64,000 nucleotides of DNA from Mesostigma viride. Lineage: Eukaryota > Streptophyta > Mesostigmatophyceae > Mesostigmatales > Mesostigmataceae. Below the pieces are notes generated by a model, which saw only the letters and a list, made by a program, of their open reading frames with translations, was not told the origin of the DNA and did not search any database. This document shows, one piece after another, positions 29,479 to 39,777 of the stretch (position 1 is the stretch's first letter; each line of letters opens with the position of its first letter). The DNA lies in assembly GCA_009746045.1 (NCBI GenBank), contig RPFO01000213.1, forward strand, positions 13,523,221-13,587,220, read 5' to 3'. The translations under genes were made by a program, and so were the position numbers.

Positions 29479-31127
29479 TAACAACACTCGTGGTAACCGA
29501 CGGGACTCCTTGGAAACGGTGCACCATCTCACTCCTCCAGGTAATCTGCGTACCTCACCTCCTTCTCCTGTTACTGGTGGTCGCCGTCGTCCCTCAATTA
29601 CCCCACCTACCTTTGAACAACGTGTCAGATTTAGTGATGAACCCTCTTTTGCTGTGAACCAGGCCCCTGCCCCTCCTGCATCCTTGGCTCAACCCTCCAG
29701 CAGGTCCTCACTAATTAACTAACAATGCTTCTAGGCCTCCTTCCCACCCTGTGCCTTCCATGCCTGCTTTTAACACGGGTCGTACCTCTGCCCCTGTCGG
29801 CCCTTCTGGGCGCCCTAGTGCAGTTCCCTTTTACCCACCTGCTTCCTGGTCCTACCCTGATACGGCCTATGAGGCTGCCCAGGTCCCTACCCGTGTGGCT
29901 GATTTAGAAGTTAATAGTGATTTCAGCACCATGCATCTAGATGACAGAAATTATGATCATTTTGCCTACTCCTCTCTTCGTGAGCAATATACTGTTCCCT
30001 TCTCCTATGGGCACCAGCCTGAAACGGTGGCCCCTTCTAGACCCCTACCCAAAACCTTTCCCCTTCCTTCTTTCTATCCCGCTTATGTAGCAGTGGAAGA
30101 TAGTGGCCCTATGGGAAAAACTGACTCTTCTACTCCCCCTAAGCCCCCTGCTCTTCCCCTCTTTGCTAACCTTCCCAAGCTGGATGTCAAGTCTACCCCT
30201 CAACAGTTTTTCACTTTTATTATGTTGCTTACCCAGAACACAGAGTCGTGGCAGAATCATAATAGATGGCGTCTCTCTGATGCTGTACTAGTCCCTCACT
30301 ATCTTACTACCTGCATTACTCCTGAGCTTGCTAACCTCATCCAGTGTGAGTCTTTGGCCTCTCATGCCTACCCTAACTCAGTAGCAGAATTGTTTAAGCG
30401 TTTAGAGAACCATTTAGTCCCTCCTGATGCAGATTGGCAGGATAGATTAGCCTTTGGTACCTTGCAGCAGGGTACTAAATCATTTAAGGAGTATATGAAA
30501 GAGTTTGATGCCCAGATGGTACGAATTAGGGATTTGTCGGGCGCAGAAGTACGCGCTCGCTTCCTCCATGGCCTCAGTAGACCCTTATTACGTGAAGTAA
30601 AGCGCCAGTTCTCTGCCTACCGTTTTACTGACCTGCCCCTCAAGCATGTGCGCCAGCATCTCTTACGAGTAGCAGATTTCTTCACCACTCCTTCTCTTCC
30701 TACCCGTTCCCGTATTAATAATATTATCCTTACCCCTGAGGAGGAGAACTCCTATGTAGAAGAATTAGATATTTGCGTTACTGACCTTTCAGCTCTTGAC
30801 GTCTCTCATATTACATGCTATCATTGTAAGGAAGTAGGTCATCTTAAACGTGAGTGCCCCAAGTTCCTTTCGGGTGCTCCCCCTCATCCCGACGCTCGCC
30901 CTCCTCGTACCCCTCAGCGTGCTCCTATTCGTCCCACTTCAGGACGCATTCCCTCAGCTACCCCTAGTAGGCTGAATGCTGTGCAGACAGGACCCCCAGG
31001 GTTCCCCTATGATAATCAGGCTCCCGCACCCTCTTCGATCCCTCGTGACCCTCCAGCAGTGGCTTTTTCGCCAGGGTCTTCTTCGGGGTTAGTTCCTATG
31101 GATTTGGGGGGGGAGGGGGAACAGTAG
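29381..31127 (+). pseudogene. Gypsy-1 gag with CCHC zinc knuckle, one frameshift
   Basis: The first frame (29381-29722) starts MDPVGGDMSPIPTN and contains a polyasparagine run from an AAT microsatellite (29428-29478). It stops at 29722, and gag continues in another phase from about 29715, open to 31127. The second part holds a retrotransposon gag/capsid region (FKEYMKEFDAQMVRIRDLSG, ARFLHGLSRPLLREVK) and a CCHC knuckle CYHCKEVGHLKREC at about 30815-30856, then a proline-rich tail. Gag packages element RNA into particles. The phase change, around taattaacta, is probably a small indel. Confidence 0.85.
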
Positions 31128-31248
31128 GCCTGTCAGCCGGGGGTAACCTGGACAGGTCCTTAGATAGTACCCCAGATAATAATTTTTGCTTGCCTGTTTT
31201 TATAACCTAGAGCTGTAGGAGCTGAATCATCCCTAGGTACCACTACGT

Positions 31249-32437
31249 GTGCGTCCTCTTATGTTCTTGAATGGTGGCTTAACCGTTCCTCATACTGTTG
31301 TAGACCCCTTCTTGCATGCTGATGAACTTTTGAATGTCTCTGTGTTGGTAGATAGCGGTGCGGCTAGCTCCTTTGTGAGCGAGGCCCTAGTTAGGCGTTT
31401 AGGACTAGTCCCTATCCCTCACACCAAACCTGTCACTGTTCATTATGCTGGCGGTCGCACCAGTCATTCCCCGGGTACGGTGTCCCTTCCCCTGGTCATA
31501 CAAGGACGTACTATCAACCTGACGGCCACTATAGGCCCTATCACTACCGCTGATGTATTACTAGGATTAGATTGGCACCAGGATAATAAGATTACTATTA
31601 ATTATGATACCATGGTCATTTGGTTTCCAGATAGCTCTTACTGGGTACCGGAACGTCATTATAGATTAGAAAATTTATCCTTGGTAGATATTACTCCTCC
31701 TACACCTGTTGATCCTCCTGTAAGACCTATACCTGAAGTATTAATGTCCAATGAAGAATTGCGATCTGAACTAAAGGAATATGGATACCTATTATGTATG
31801 TTCCTTCAGTTAGAAGTACAGGAGATACCTATCACTAATAATAGTGTGGACATAGATATAAACACAGTGGATACAATAGGAGTGGAATTTACTGAAAATG
31901 AAATAGTCAGATACATGGCTGTGATAGATGCCTCAAAAGTTTTTGAAGAAAAGACTCCTTCCTATCCTCCTCCTCGTTCTGTTTTACACTGTGTAGTCAT
32001 CAAGGACGGTGCAGTTCCTACGCACTCTCCGATGTATAGAATGGGCCCTACCGAATTAAAGGAACTAAAACAGATTTTAGTGTCGCTATTAGAAGCAGGA
32101 TTGATAGAGGTCCTAGTAACTCCCCCTACTCAGCTGGTGTCCTGTTAGTTCCTAAGCCAAATGGCAAGTTTCGCCTAGTTACTGATTATAGGAAGTTGAA
32201 TGATATTACTGTGAAGTCTAAATACCCTCTACCTCGTATTGATGATCTATTTAATAAGGTTAAAGGTTCTACGTGTTTCACAGTACTGGATTTTGCGTCC
32301 GCCATCTGGTTTTTGGCAATTGCGGATAGCTCCTGAGGATTGCCATAAAACCGCCTTTGCTACCCCTTTTGGTCATTACCAGTTTAGAGTAGCGGCTATG
32401 GGACTCTGTAACTCTCCTGCCTCTTTTCAAATGTTAA
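31249..32437 (+). pseudogene. Gypsy-1 protease and first half of RT
   Basis: The frame from 31249 has the retropepsin site LVDSGAASSF (DSGA at 31351-31362) and ADVLLGLDW, the matching second motif. It then enters RT (TELKELKQILVSLLEAGLIE) and shifts phase near 32120. RT motifs continue in the next frame (VPKPNGKFRLVTDYRKLN) and then another (FWQLRIAPEDCHKTAF, TPFGHYQFRVAAMGLCNSP). A stop and a phase change near 32290 disrupt the first catalytic-aspartate region (TVLDFAS). The domain is cut by the insertion at 32438. Confidence 0.9.
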
Positions 32438-34156
32438 CACGTCGTCTGTAGCCACACCTATTTTTAGGACTGAGTTCAACTCAGTCCTAAATTTAGGACT
32501 GAGATTTGGGGCTTCGTAGAAAATTCGCCCAAGTCGGAATGTTTGTAAAAAAAATTCCCTCAAAATTTATTCAAATACTACGTGAAAAGATCTTTCTTGG
32601 ACATATTTTTGCGATTTTTTTGGATTTGGTATGAGCGGCTAAATGTACGGTCAAAGAACAGGTGGTAAGGGTACTTTTCCACGTGAAACGTGAGTTCCGG
32701 AAATGCACGACCTAGCCATGGCGGCTCGCGCCCATGCATGCAGTTTACGTTTTCCGACGATATAGCTGGCCAAACTCAGGAAATAGATTTTACATATCCT
32801 AGAGATGATACAAGTGAACTTTCAGCTCGCGGGGATGCGATTTACTAGGTGTCGGCACCGTTCTTGCTGGAAAAAGCTGCGATCAGGCAGGCCGACGGAA
32901 TTGATTACTACAACTGCTTTCCGGCGAAATTCGAAGGATTTATAGGTATCTTTCTACCTTTTATCATGCATTGTCATAGAATTGACTTAGTGGCAGTATA
33001 GATTTGATGATTTCGACCACTCTGTCACGTCATGGTGTGTGTGCCTCAAAGTGCCACTTTTGCGGGCACCGCCTGGGCCAAGGTAACGCCAGCCATGCAA
33101 GGTAAAGCCGGAATATCGTTGTCTCATCGTTTCTTGATGTTCTTACATGAGTTTAAGCTTGCGAGGTGTTGCCATTTTCGAGTCTTGATGCTCTTTCTTG
33201 ACCGTTGCCTGCCCCTCTCCAAAACCCCCTTTTGAGATGATGTTGCCAGGCATTTGCCTTGCCCTGGTGTAGTTGTGCAGGTTTTTAGGCGCTGTATGGG
33301 TTTAAACACCTTCATAGATGTTAGTTGTTCTTTTGCTACGTTCATACTGCATAATTGTGTGGCCGTGGGCCTCGTCAAGGGTGCTTTCAAGCTTATATGG
33401 GTGAGTGAAAGATCTTGGTGGTAAACCACTGTCATCATGTGCCAGCAAGTATGTTGGCCATGCCATGGCAAGGCAAAACAGTTTTATCCATGTCCATTCT
33501 TGTTAGAGACACTTGAAATATGCTTAACCTGCCCAATACATTGGTGGTTAACACACACAAAAAAAACTTTTGTGGGTAGGTATCCAAACCCATTCCCTAC
33601 GTGCTTGCATAGGCTCTAACACATTATAAGGTATAATATAACTGCAATATGATGATGCAAGCATGTTGTCCTATTATGCTGGAAGGGAAATGAGTTGATT
33701 GGCATGGTTGGTGGCCACGGTGGTGTGTAGTACGACCGCACTCCCATGCTAGCATTTTGTTACCAAGGCCCAGTCCTATTTATAGGACTGGCAGTGTTTT
33801 GCATGTTTCAGGCAGTGCCAGTGGCCGAATCGAGTCCAGTTTTTTGCCACAGTTCAAGAACTCTAATATCTACATGCCTATGATTTTTAATAGTGAATAT
33901 GGATTTTATTGGATTTTACACACTCGTGCTTCCACAGAAAATTCCAAAATCGCGAGTAAGGGTTGAGAGTCATGTATAATTTTACATGATTTGGTCAACA
34001 TATGATTTTTTAAGCACATGCCCAAGCATTAGCATGATATTGAGTGCTATGATGCATATCAAACATATGGGGTACCCCCCTACCCTTACCGCCACATGAT
34101 CTCAAAGATGGTATACTCAGTCCTATTTTTAGGACTGAGTTTCTACAGGGGACGTG
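32438..34156. mobile_element. 1.7-kb TTAA-associated insertion in the gypsy-1 RT gene
   Basis: Ends CACGTCGTCTGTAG (left) and CTACAGGGGACGTG (right) are imperfect inverted repeats. Taking out 32438-34156 leaves a single TTA-A/TG junction with RT in frame and normal spacing to the next motif; the left flank ends in TTAA (32434-32437) and no duplication is seen at right. Perfect or near-perfect palindromes lie just inside each end (32480-32503 and 34116-34139, core AGTCCTAAATTTAGGACT or its TATTTTTA variant), with another at about 33775-33791. The interior is related to 24590-25690 of the element at 24367-26065. It has no transposase frame. Confidence 0.75.
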
Positions 34157-35170
34157 TGAATGAAGTGCTTAGACCTGTTATGGGGAATTCTCACCTTCCT
34201 CAAGTGTCCTCTGATTTAAAGGATCCTTCCTTCTCCTCTGTTTCCTTATCTGAGCATGACCGTTCTTGTGCTCAAGCTTACTTAGATGATATCCTCATTT
34301 ACTCTCCTGATTTTGAAACGCACCTACGTGATTTAAAGAAAGTATTAGAGATAATGGCTGAAAATTCCTTGTGGGCTCGCCGTGCTAAAGTTCGTTCTGG
34401 TAGGAGACTGTGTACCATTTTTAGGACACGTCTTGTCAGATGCCGGGGTCGCTACCGACCCGGATAAAACTAAGTCAATTCAGGAATGGCCTACCCCTAC
34501 CGACGTTAAAGGTGTACGTAGTTTTCTAGGGATTGCCTCTTACTATAGGCGTTTCATCCCGCGTTTTGCAACTATAGCAGCCCCTATTAATCATTTATTA
34601 AAGAAGGATATCCCCTTTGTCTGGAGTAGTGAATGTCAGTCGGCCTTTCAGTGTTTAAAATCCCTACTCCTCTCTCCTCCCGTACTCATCCTACCGGATA
34701 CTACCAAACCCTTTGTGGTAGCTACAGACGCTAGTAAGGTAGCTATAGGGGGCGTCCTTCTCCAGGATCAGGGTCAGGGCTTACAGCCAATTGAGTACAT
34801 CTCTAGGACAATGCTCCCTGCGGAGCGTAACTATCCCGTACACCAGCAGGAACTCTTAGCAGTGGTGTATTGCTGCCACGCGTGGCAGCACTTTCTTAAT
34901 TAAAGGTGCTCAATTTGATGTCTGCCTGAATGAACCCTGTGAAATAGATCCTTATAGATTAGTTATCCAAACAGATCACCGTCCCCTTACTCATCTTCTC
35001 TCCCAACCCAACCTTACCCCTCGTCAAGCGCGCTGGATGGAGTTTTTAGCACAGTTTTTCCCTTTTAAACTTCAGTATGTTAAGGGTGTAGATAATATAG
35101 TACCAGATGCACTCTCCCGTCGCGCAGATTTTACTCCTTTTTCGAGGACCTGGATGTTCTCAATACTACT
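34157..35170 (+). pseudogene. Gypsy-1 second half of RT and RNase H
   Basis: It resumes with NEVLRPVMG and the catalytic YLDDILIYS (about 34279-34305), then the thumb. After a phase change near 34400 it continues with GHVLSDAGVATDPDKTKSIQ and the RNase H domain starting FVVATDASKVAIGGVLLQ (first aspartate near 34727). A stop at 34903 is followed by continuation in another phase (QTDHRPLTHLL, ARWMEFLAQFF, VPDALSRR) to about 35140. RNase H degrades the RNA strand of the hybrid. At least two lesions exist beyond the insertion. Confidence 0.85.
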
Positions 35171-35320
35171 CTAGTTCCTACTACTATGGGTGTAACCCCT
35201 TATGGCGAACTACCTGATGATGAATCCTATGCCTATCTCTTTCATACTGCTGTTCGCATGCCCGATCTCCTTTCTCACGTAGGACTCTCTCTCCCGTGTG
35301 AGGCCCTTCCTGTGGTCTCG

Positions 35321-35338
35321 GTGGGGGGGAGGGGAAAA
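35321..35338 (+). promoter_or_regulatory. Candidate central polypurine tract
   Basis: GTGGGGGGGAGGGGAAAAA lies in the frame just before integrase. Its core GTG(7)AGG matches the 3' polypurine tract at 39765-39777 (GTG(8)AGG) apart from one G. The second gypsy copy has the same tract at 63664-63682 with eight Gs, and there the pol frame stays open. So gypsy-1 has probably lost one G, which explains its frameshift here. A second plus-strand primer inside pol is known for Ty1 and retroviruses. Confidence 0.6.
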
Positions 35339-35478
35339 ATAAAATTTCTATACCGCTTAGCCATATAGCGACTAGGTCAGGAAAGTCTTATGATAACATA
35401 GTTCCTCTAGGACCTCCCCTTCTCTTTGGCAAGGCGGTAGGAGACCTCTTTAAACCTGTTCTGGATACCTCTGTAGCG

Positions 35479-37005
35479 ATGCCTACCTCTGATCTTGAAC
35501 GCCTTATTAGTAGATTTACGGCCACTGAGCCGGAAGCTTTAGCTGCCATTGCAGCCCATCCCCAACAATTAGGCAAGCACCCTTGTAAATTTGTAGGTGG
35601 GTTTTTATATGTGCAAATAGCAGATTCTCCCCCTCAATGGCGCCTGTATGTCCCTCCTATCTGTCGCTCCTCCTTGCTCTTTGAGTTGCATGACTTAGCT
35701 GCTCATCAGGGTGGTAAACGGGTACGGGACCTAGTAGCCCGCTCTTATTACTGGCCTTCCCTTTTCAAGGATGTAGATGAGTATGTTAGAACCTGTCAAT
35801 CTTGCCAGGAGATGAAACCCAATAATGTAGGACAGATAGCAGAACCTAGGACCCTGCCTGATCCCATCATGCCGTGGGACTCTATCATGATGGATTTTGT
35901 AGGACCTTTTAGGAAGAATGATAGAGGTAATGCCCAGATCCTTGTTTTCGTAGATCGTTTTACTCGTATGTGTCATCTCGTGCCGTGTCCTTTAGAACTC
36001 ACCGCACGTGATTGCGCACGCCTATACCTTAATAACGTTTACAGATATCATGGTTTGAGTAGGCAGTTTATTAGTGATAAAGATAAGTTATTTACCTCAG
36101 ACTTTTGGCAGCAGTTTTTCGCTGCTATCGGTACCAAGGTTACATTCGGTACTGCCTACCACTCCTCCTCCTCTCATTTAGTAGAGCGTCTTAATAGGGT
36201 AGTGGAAGAAGCGCTTAGGCACTATGTTAATGGCTCGGGAAGTGATTGGGAGGATTATTTATGCTTGGTAGAGTTCTCCCTTAACAATTGCCCCCAGGCT
36301 GCGCATGGATATACGCCCTTCTTCCTAGATACTGGTAGACAGCCTCTTACCCCTACCTCTCTCTTAGCTAGTCCTCTACGGGACAGGGACGATGTGTCCC
36401 GGGATACTGTAGAAGGTGTACAGGCCTTGCTAGATAAAATGAAAACTGCACATGATCACGCGATTTCAGGGTACCAAAAGGCTCAGTCTAAGTACCTTGC
36501 TAGGTTGCGTGCCTCCTTAGATAGAAGAGCGCCTGAGATAGATATAGGAGATCTAGTATTAGTAGAAGGCCCCCGTGTTGGCCGTTTTGCTCACAAGTTC
36601 GAAGCAGAACTTAAGGTCAAACTTAGGCCCGCCTTCTTAGGACCCTTCCGTGTGTTGTCTAGAGTAGGAAATTTCTTATATAAAATCGATATCCCTACCT
36701 CTTGGCAGACACATTCTAACACCTTCCATAGAAGCCAGCTGAAGCTTTATCACCCTAGCACGTTCGCTGGTAGAGAACTAGCTCCTGCCCCTTTAGAGCA
36801 TAACCCTGACACTGGGGAGGTAGAAGACGAAGTAGAGAGCATCGTGGCCCATAGAGATATCAAAAAGGGCCGCGGTACCCAGCGCCAGTATAAAGTGAAA
36901 TGGATGTATGCTCGTAGTGAGGTAGATAAAGTATGGTACACGGAGAGTGAGTTAGATGGTTGTAGTCGTTTGTTGCAGGACTACAAAACCCTACACCAGC
37001 TCTAG
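35479..37005 (+). CDS. Gypsy-1 integrase with C-terminal chromodomain
   Basis: A 508-codon open frame. HHCC zinc finger: ELHDLAAHQGG...CQSCQEM (about 35680-35812). DDE core: PWDSIMMDFVGPF (first D near 35892), FISDKDKLFTSDFW (second D near 36075), SHLVERLNRVVEEAL (E near 36184). An SH3-like GPY/F region follows (AFLGPFRVLSRVGNFLYKID). At the end is a chromodomain: VESIVAHRDIKKG, QYKVKWMYARSEVDKVWYTE. Chromodomains in chromovirus integrases bind histone marks and steer insertion. The frame begins after the poly-G frameshift; the upstream piece starting MGVTPYGELPDDES (35186) belongs to the same protein. Confidence 0.95.
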   Translation: MPTSDLERLISRFTATEPEALAAIAAHPQQLGKHPCKFVGGFLYVQIADSPPQWRLYVPPICRSSLLFELHDLAAHQGGKRVRDLVARSYYWPSLFKDVDEYVRTCQSCQEMKPNNVGQIAEPRTLPDPIMPWDSIMMDFVGPFRKNDRGNAQILVFVDRFTRMCHLVPCPLELTARDCARLYLNNVYRYHGLSRQFISDKDKLFTSDFWQQFFAAIGTKVTFGTAYHSSSSHLVERLNRVVEEALRHYVNGSGSDWEDYLCLVEFSLNNCPQAAHGYTPFFLDTGRQPLTPTSLLASPLRDRDDVSRDTVEGVQALLDKMKTAHDHAISGYQKAQSKYLARLRASLDRRAPEIDIGDLVLVEGPRVGRFAHKFEAELKVKLRPAFLGPFRVLSRVGNFLYKIDIPTSWQTHSNTFHRSQLKLYHPSTFAGRELAPAPLEHNPDTGEVEDEVESIVAHRDIKKGRGTQRQYKVKWMYARSEVDKVWYTESELDGCSRLLQDYKTLHQL

Positions 37006-37080
37006 TTGGCAACCTGCCCCTCCCTTATCGTATTTCTGCTGTTGGTGGTTGGTTGGTTGTCCCCTCCCCTCCGCAGCCAT

Positions 37081-39402
37081 CATGGCTGATCCTACCCCTC
37101 CGTCGGAGAGCCGGCCACCTTCCCCTCCGCCACCGGATCCAGAGCTCTACTTCGAGGCCCTTCCGGGCCGCTGGGTGTCACGTTCCAGTTATCCGGGTGG
37201 CATCATTCAGTCTGCCCTCCAGGCCAGCATGCGACTTTAGTCAGGGCTGCCCTCTTTGGGTCGCGTGGTTCGGCCCGGCCCCTGATGATCCGCAACAGCT
37301 AGTTGTGCATGGATTCGACGATGCCGGGCATTGCCTTTTAGGATGTGGCTCCCGCTGCCCAGCCTTAGGGCAGATAGCCGCGGTCCTTCAGTGCCCCCGG
37401 GTGTTTTCCTACCTGTCTACCCCTGTGGGTCGCGCTTGCCTACGGGAGGTGTTCCCCTGGCTTCCGGGCGAGGGCGAGGCAGATGTAGATGACAACCCCT
37501 GTGACCTCCTACGGGCGGTTGAGTTCATGGAGATCGCGGACCAGACAGCGGGCGTAGCATTTGGCGACCCTACTCCTACGGACGCACCAGTCGAGGCACA
37601 GTACACTCCTGAGTATTCGGCCTCCCCTGCGGCGTCCTCCTCTTCAGTGTCGGCTCCTTCCCCTGTCCCGTCTTCACCACGGTCGGTCCGGCGCGCATCG
37701 GTGGAGCCTACCCCTTTGGGCTCTGATCGTGAGCCTGATCCTCTTTCGGCGACAGTTTCTGCGATGCAGGCGCAGATCCAGTCCCTGACGCGGCCTTCGG
37801 GGCCTTCATGGCGGCCCAGGCGCACGCTCCAGCCACGCCAGGTGGGGTGTCTGCTGTATCTGTGCCCCCTTCCCCTTCGGTCGCCTCGACGTCTACGGGT
37901 CCGCCTGCGCCGTGCGAGCCCTCGGTGGCTGCGGTTTCCTCTGTTGCTGCGGCTCCTACGCCTTCGGCTGCCCCTGCGCCTGCTACTGACTTACCTGCGC
38001 CTCGGCGCGAGTCCTCCGCCCCAGCGGCCGCGCCCGCCGCCGTCGCTTCCGGGCCGCCCACCGCGTCAGCGCCGCCCTCGCGGGGTTTCTTCAGCGACCC
38101 GGGCGGTCTTCCCAGGCTTTGGGAGGGCGGTCCTCCGCAGAGGATTCCGGTGCCCGACTGGAGCTTAGATGGTAACCAGTCGTATGCCGGATTGCCTGTC
38201 CCCACGGGCCCTGTTTTCAACATGTGGCCTGGGGTGCTCCGCCACCGGAGACCGGAGCGCCAGCTGCGGAGGCGGGTCCGTCGCGACCCCCTCCGGCAGC
38301 GGGTCCGACGCGACCCCCTGTTGTACCGGCGCCGTCTGCGTCTGTGCCGGTTCCTACCCCTTCTTCGGCCCCTGTCCCTTCGGCCCCGCGGTCTTTGGCT
38401 GCGGTTGTTCGGTCCAGTGGCTCTGATCCTCGCGCCACCCGCGCTGCTGATTCCCTTCGGGAGTTGTCAGAGGGCGATCGGGATCGGGCCCCTTCTGTGG
38501 TGCATGCGACTCCGGAGTCGCGCGACACGCCTGTCTTTGGGTACGGTATGTCTGCGCTCGCCTGCCGCCAGTGTGACCTGCCGCGCGCCTCCGCCGAGCT
38601 TGCCATTTCGCCCATGTCCTACGGGTTCTCCCAGGTGTGTCGGGCGCCGCGGGACCGTGGCCTACCCGTTGAGACTGATCGGCCTCCTTTCGATATGGTT
38701 ATTTTAGCTGATCCGGTGTTCCAGGGTGAGATCCTGGTTCGGCGCGTCCTGTATCGCTGGGCTAGGCGTCACAATGACTTGGACACCTACGGCGGGTTCC
38801 AGTGGGCTTACCCTCCGCCTCTGGGCATTATGGCCTCAGATGCCCTTACGGTAGAGTTTCCTGCGGTGCCGGGTGCCACGTACAGCACGGTCCTTCAGCC
38901 CATCCTAGAGTGGGATGCCCGTCGTCCAGCGCCCATCCCGGGCCAGGGTCTGGACTCCCGTGGCCATCCTCCTCCACGGGCTAGCGACTACCTCGAGACG
39001 TTCGGGTCGCGACAGTGTGCCCGTCGGTGGCGCTCCCGTGAGGTTCGGCACATCCGGATGTGGCCGTCTAACGTGGAGCCCCTGGTAGATCTGTTTTTCC
39101 CGACGGGTTTGCGCCCTCGGATCCGGTACCATCGCCTGCTCCTGCGGGCTCTCTGCTTGATCGCGGTAGAGCCTTTCCTACGCCTCTTTGCCTGTGGTTT
39201 CCTGGACTGGGCCCGTGGCCAGGTCGTTCTTACGCAGCATAGGTATTACTGGGCCTTTCTGGGTCTTTTTCCTGATGGCGTGTGGGCCGATGTTTTCCTC
39301 ACTGTAGATAGGCACGACAATGCCGAGGATGTGGCTCACTACCAGGCGTACCTGGATGTCCTGCTGGCCTCCCGTGGCACTTACCAGACGGATGGCAACT
39401 AG
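37081..39402 (+). pseudogene. Large unknown ORF 3' of integrase in gypsy-1 (env position)
   Basis: I recognise no family. The start MADPTPPSESRPPSPPPPDP is followed by ELYFEALPGRWVSR, then a conserved segment in another phase (VVHGFDDAGHCLLGCGSRCP, DDNPCDLLRAVEFMEIAD). Next comes a long Pro/Ser/Ala-rich linker, with a short helix (SATVSAMQAQIQSL), and a C-terminal domain of about 290 residues (SALACRQCDLPRASAELAIS, VLYRWARRHNDLDTYGGFQW, RQCARRWRSREVRHIRMWPS, LTQHRYYWAFLGLFPDGVWA). Summed over phases it is about 770 residues. The same ORF, with its own different frameshifts, is in gypsy-2 (59628-61924), and its last 60 codons recur at 57659-57839. No signal peptide or strong membrane segment is obvious, so an envelope is not supported. 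Confidence 0.75.
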
Positions 39403-39777
39403 ATAGAGGGCCTTAGGCCCAACCTGAGGGTGTTGTCCCTCCGGTATATAGAGTCGCCCTCACGTTCTGGCCAGTTGACTGGTCGTTCTTGGTCCTTGGT
39501 ACCGATTTGTTTACTCTGTGTGTCCTGCCCAGTGCCGTTCCCCCCCGGCAAGGACTCTGTTCCAGGCAGTTAGGGGAACCTACCACCAGGCTTGGTGCTG
39601 GCTAACCCTACACCTCCCGGCGTGGTGGTGGAGACCGAGTTAATACGTTGGTGCTTTGTATCTTGGATGGCCTGCCGATTGTGTTGGTGTGACAGTGCTG
39701 GGTGCATCAGGTTTCCTACCCCTTGGTTTCCTCCCTGTGCGTAGGGAGAGGGCTCCCTACCTTTGTGGGGGGGGAGG
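39403..39777 (+). other. Gypsy-1 3' untranslated region and 3' polypurine tract
   Basis: No gene is seen between the unknown ORF and the 3' LTR. The sequence ends with GTGGGGGGGGAGG (39765-39777) immediately before TGTTACGTC, a clear polypurine tract for plus-strand priming. The same region occurs in fragment form at 57840-58132 and in gypsy-2 at 59255-59627. Confidence 0.85.

Noticed and set aside
37081-39402. Retroviral envelope gene in gypsy-1
   Set aside because: The position fits, but no signal peptide, cleavage site, fusion-type or membrane-anchor segment is visible, and much of the middle is Pro/Ser-rich linker.
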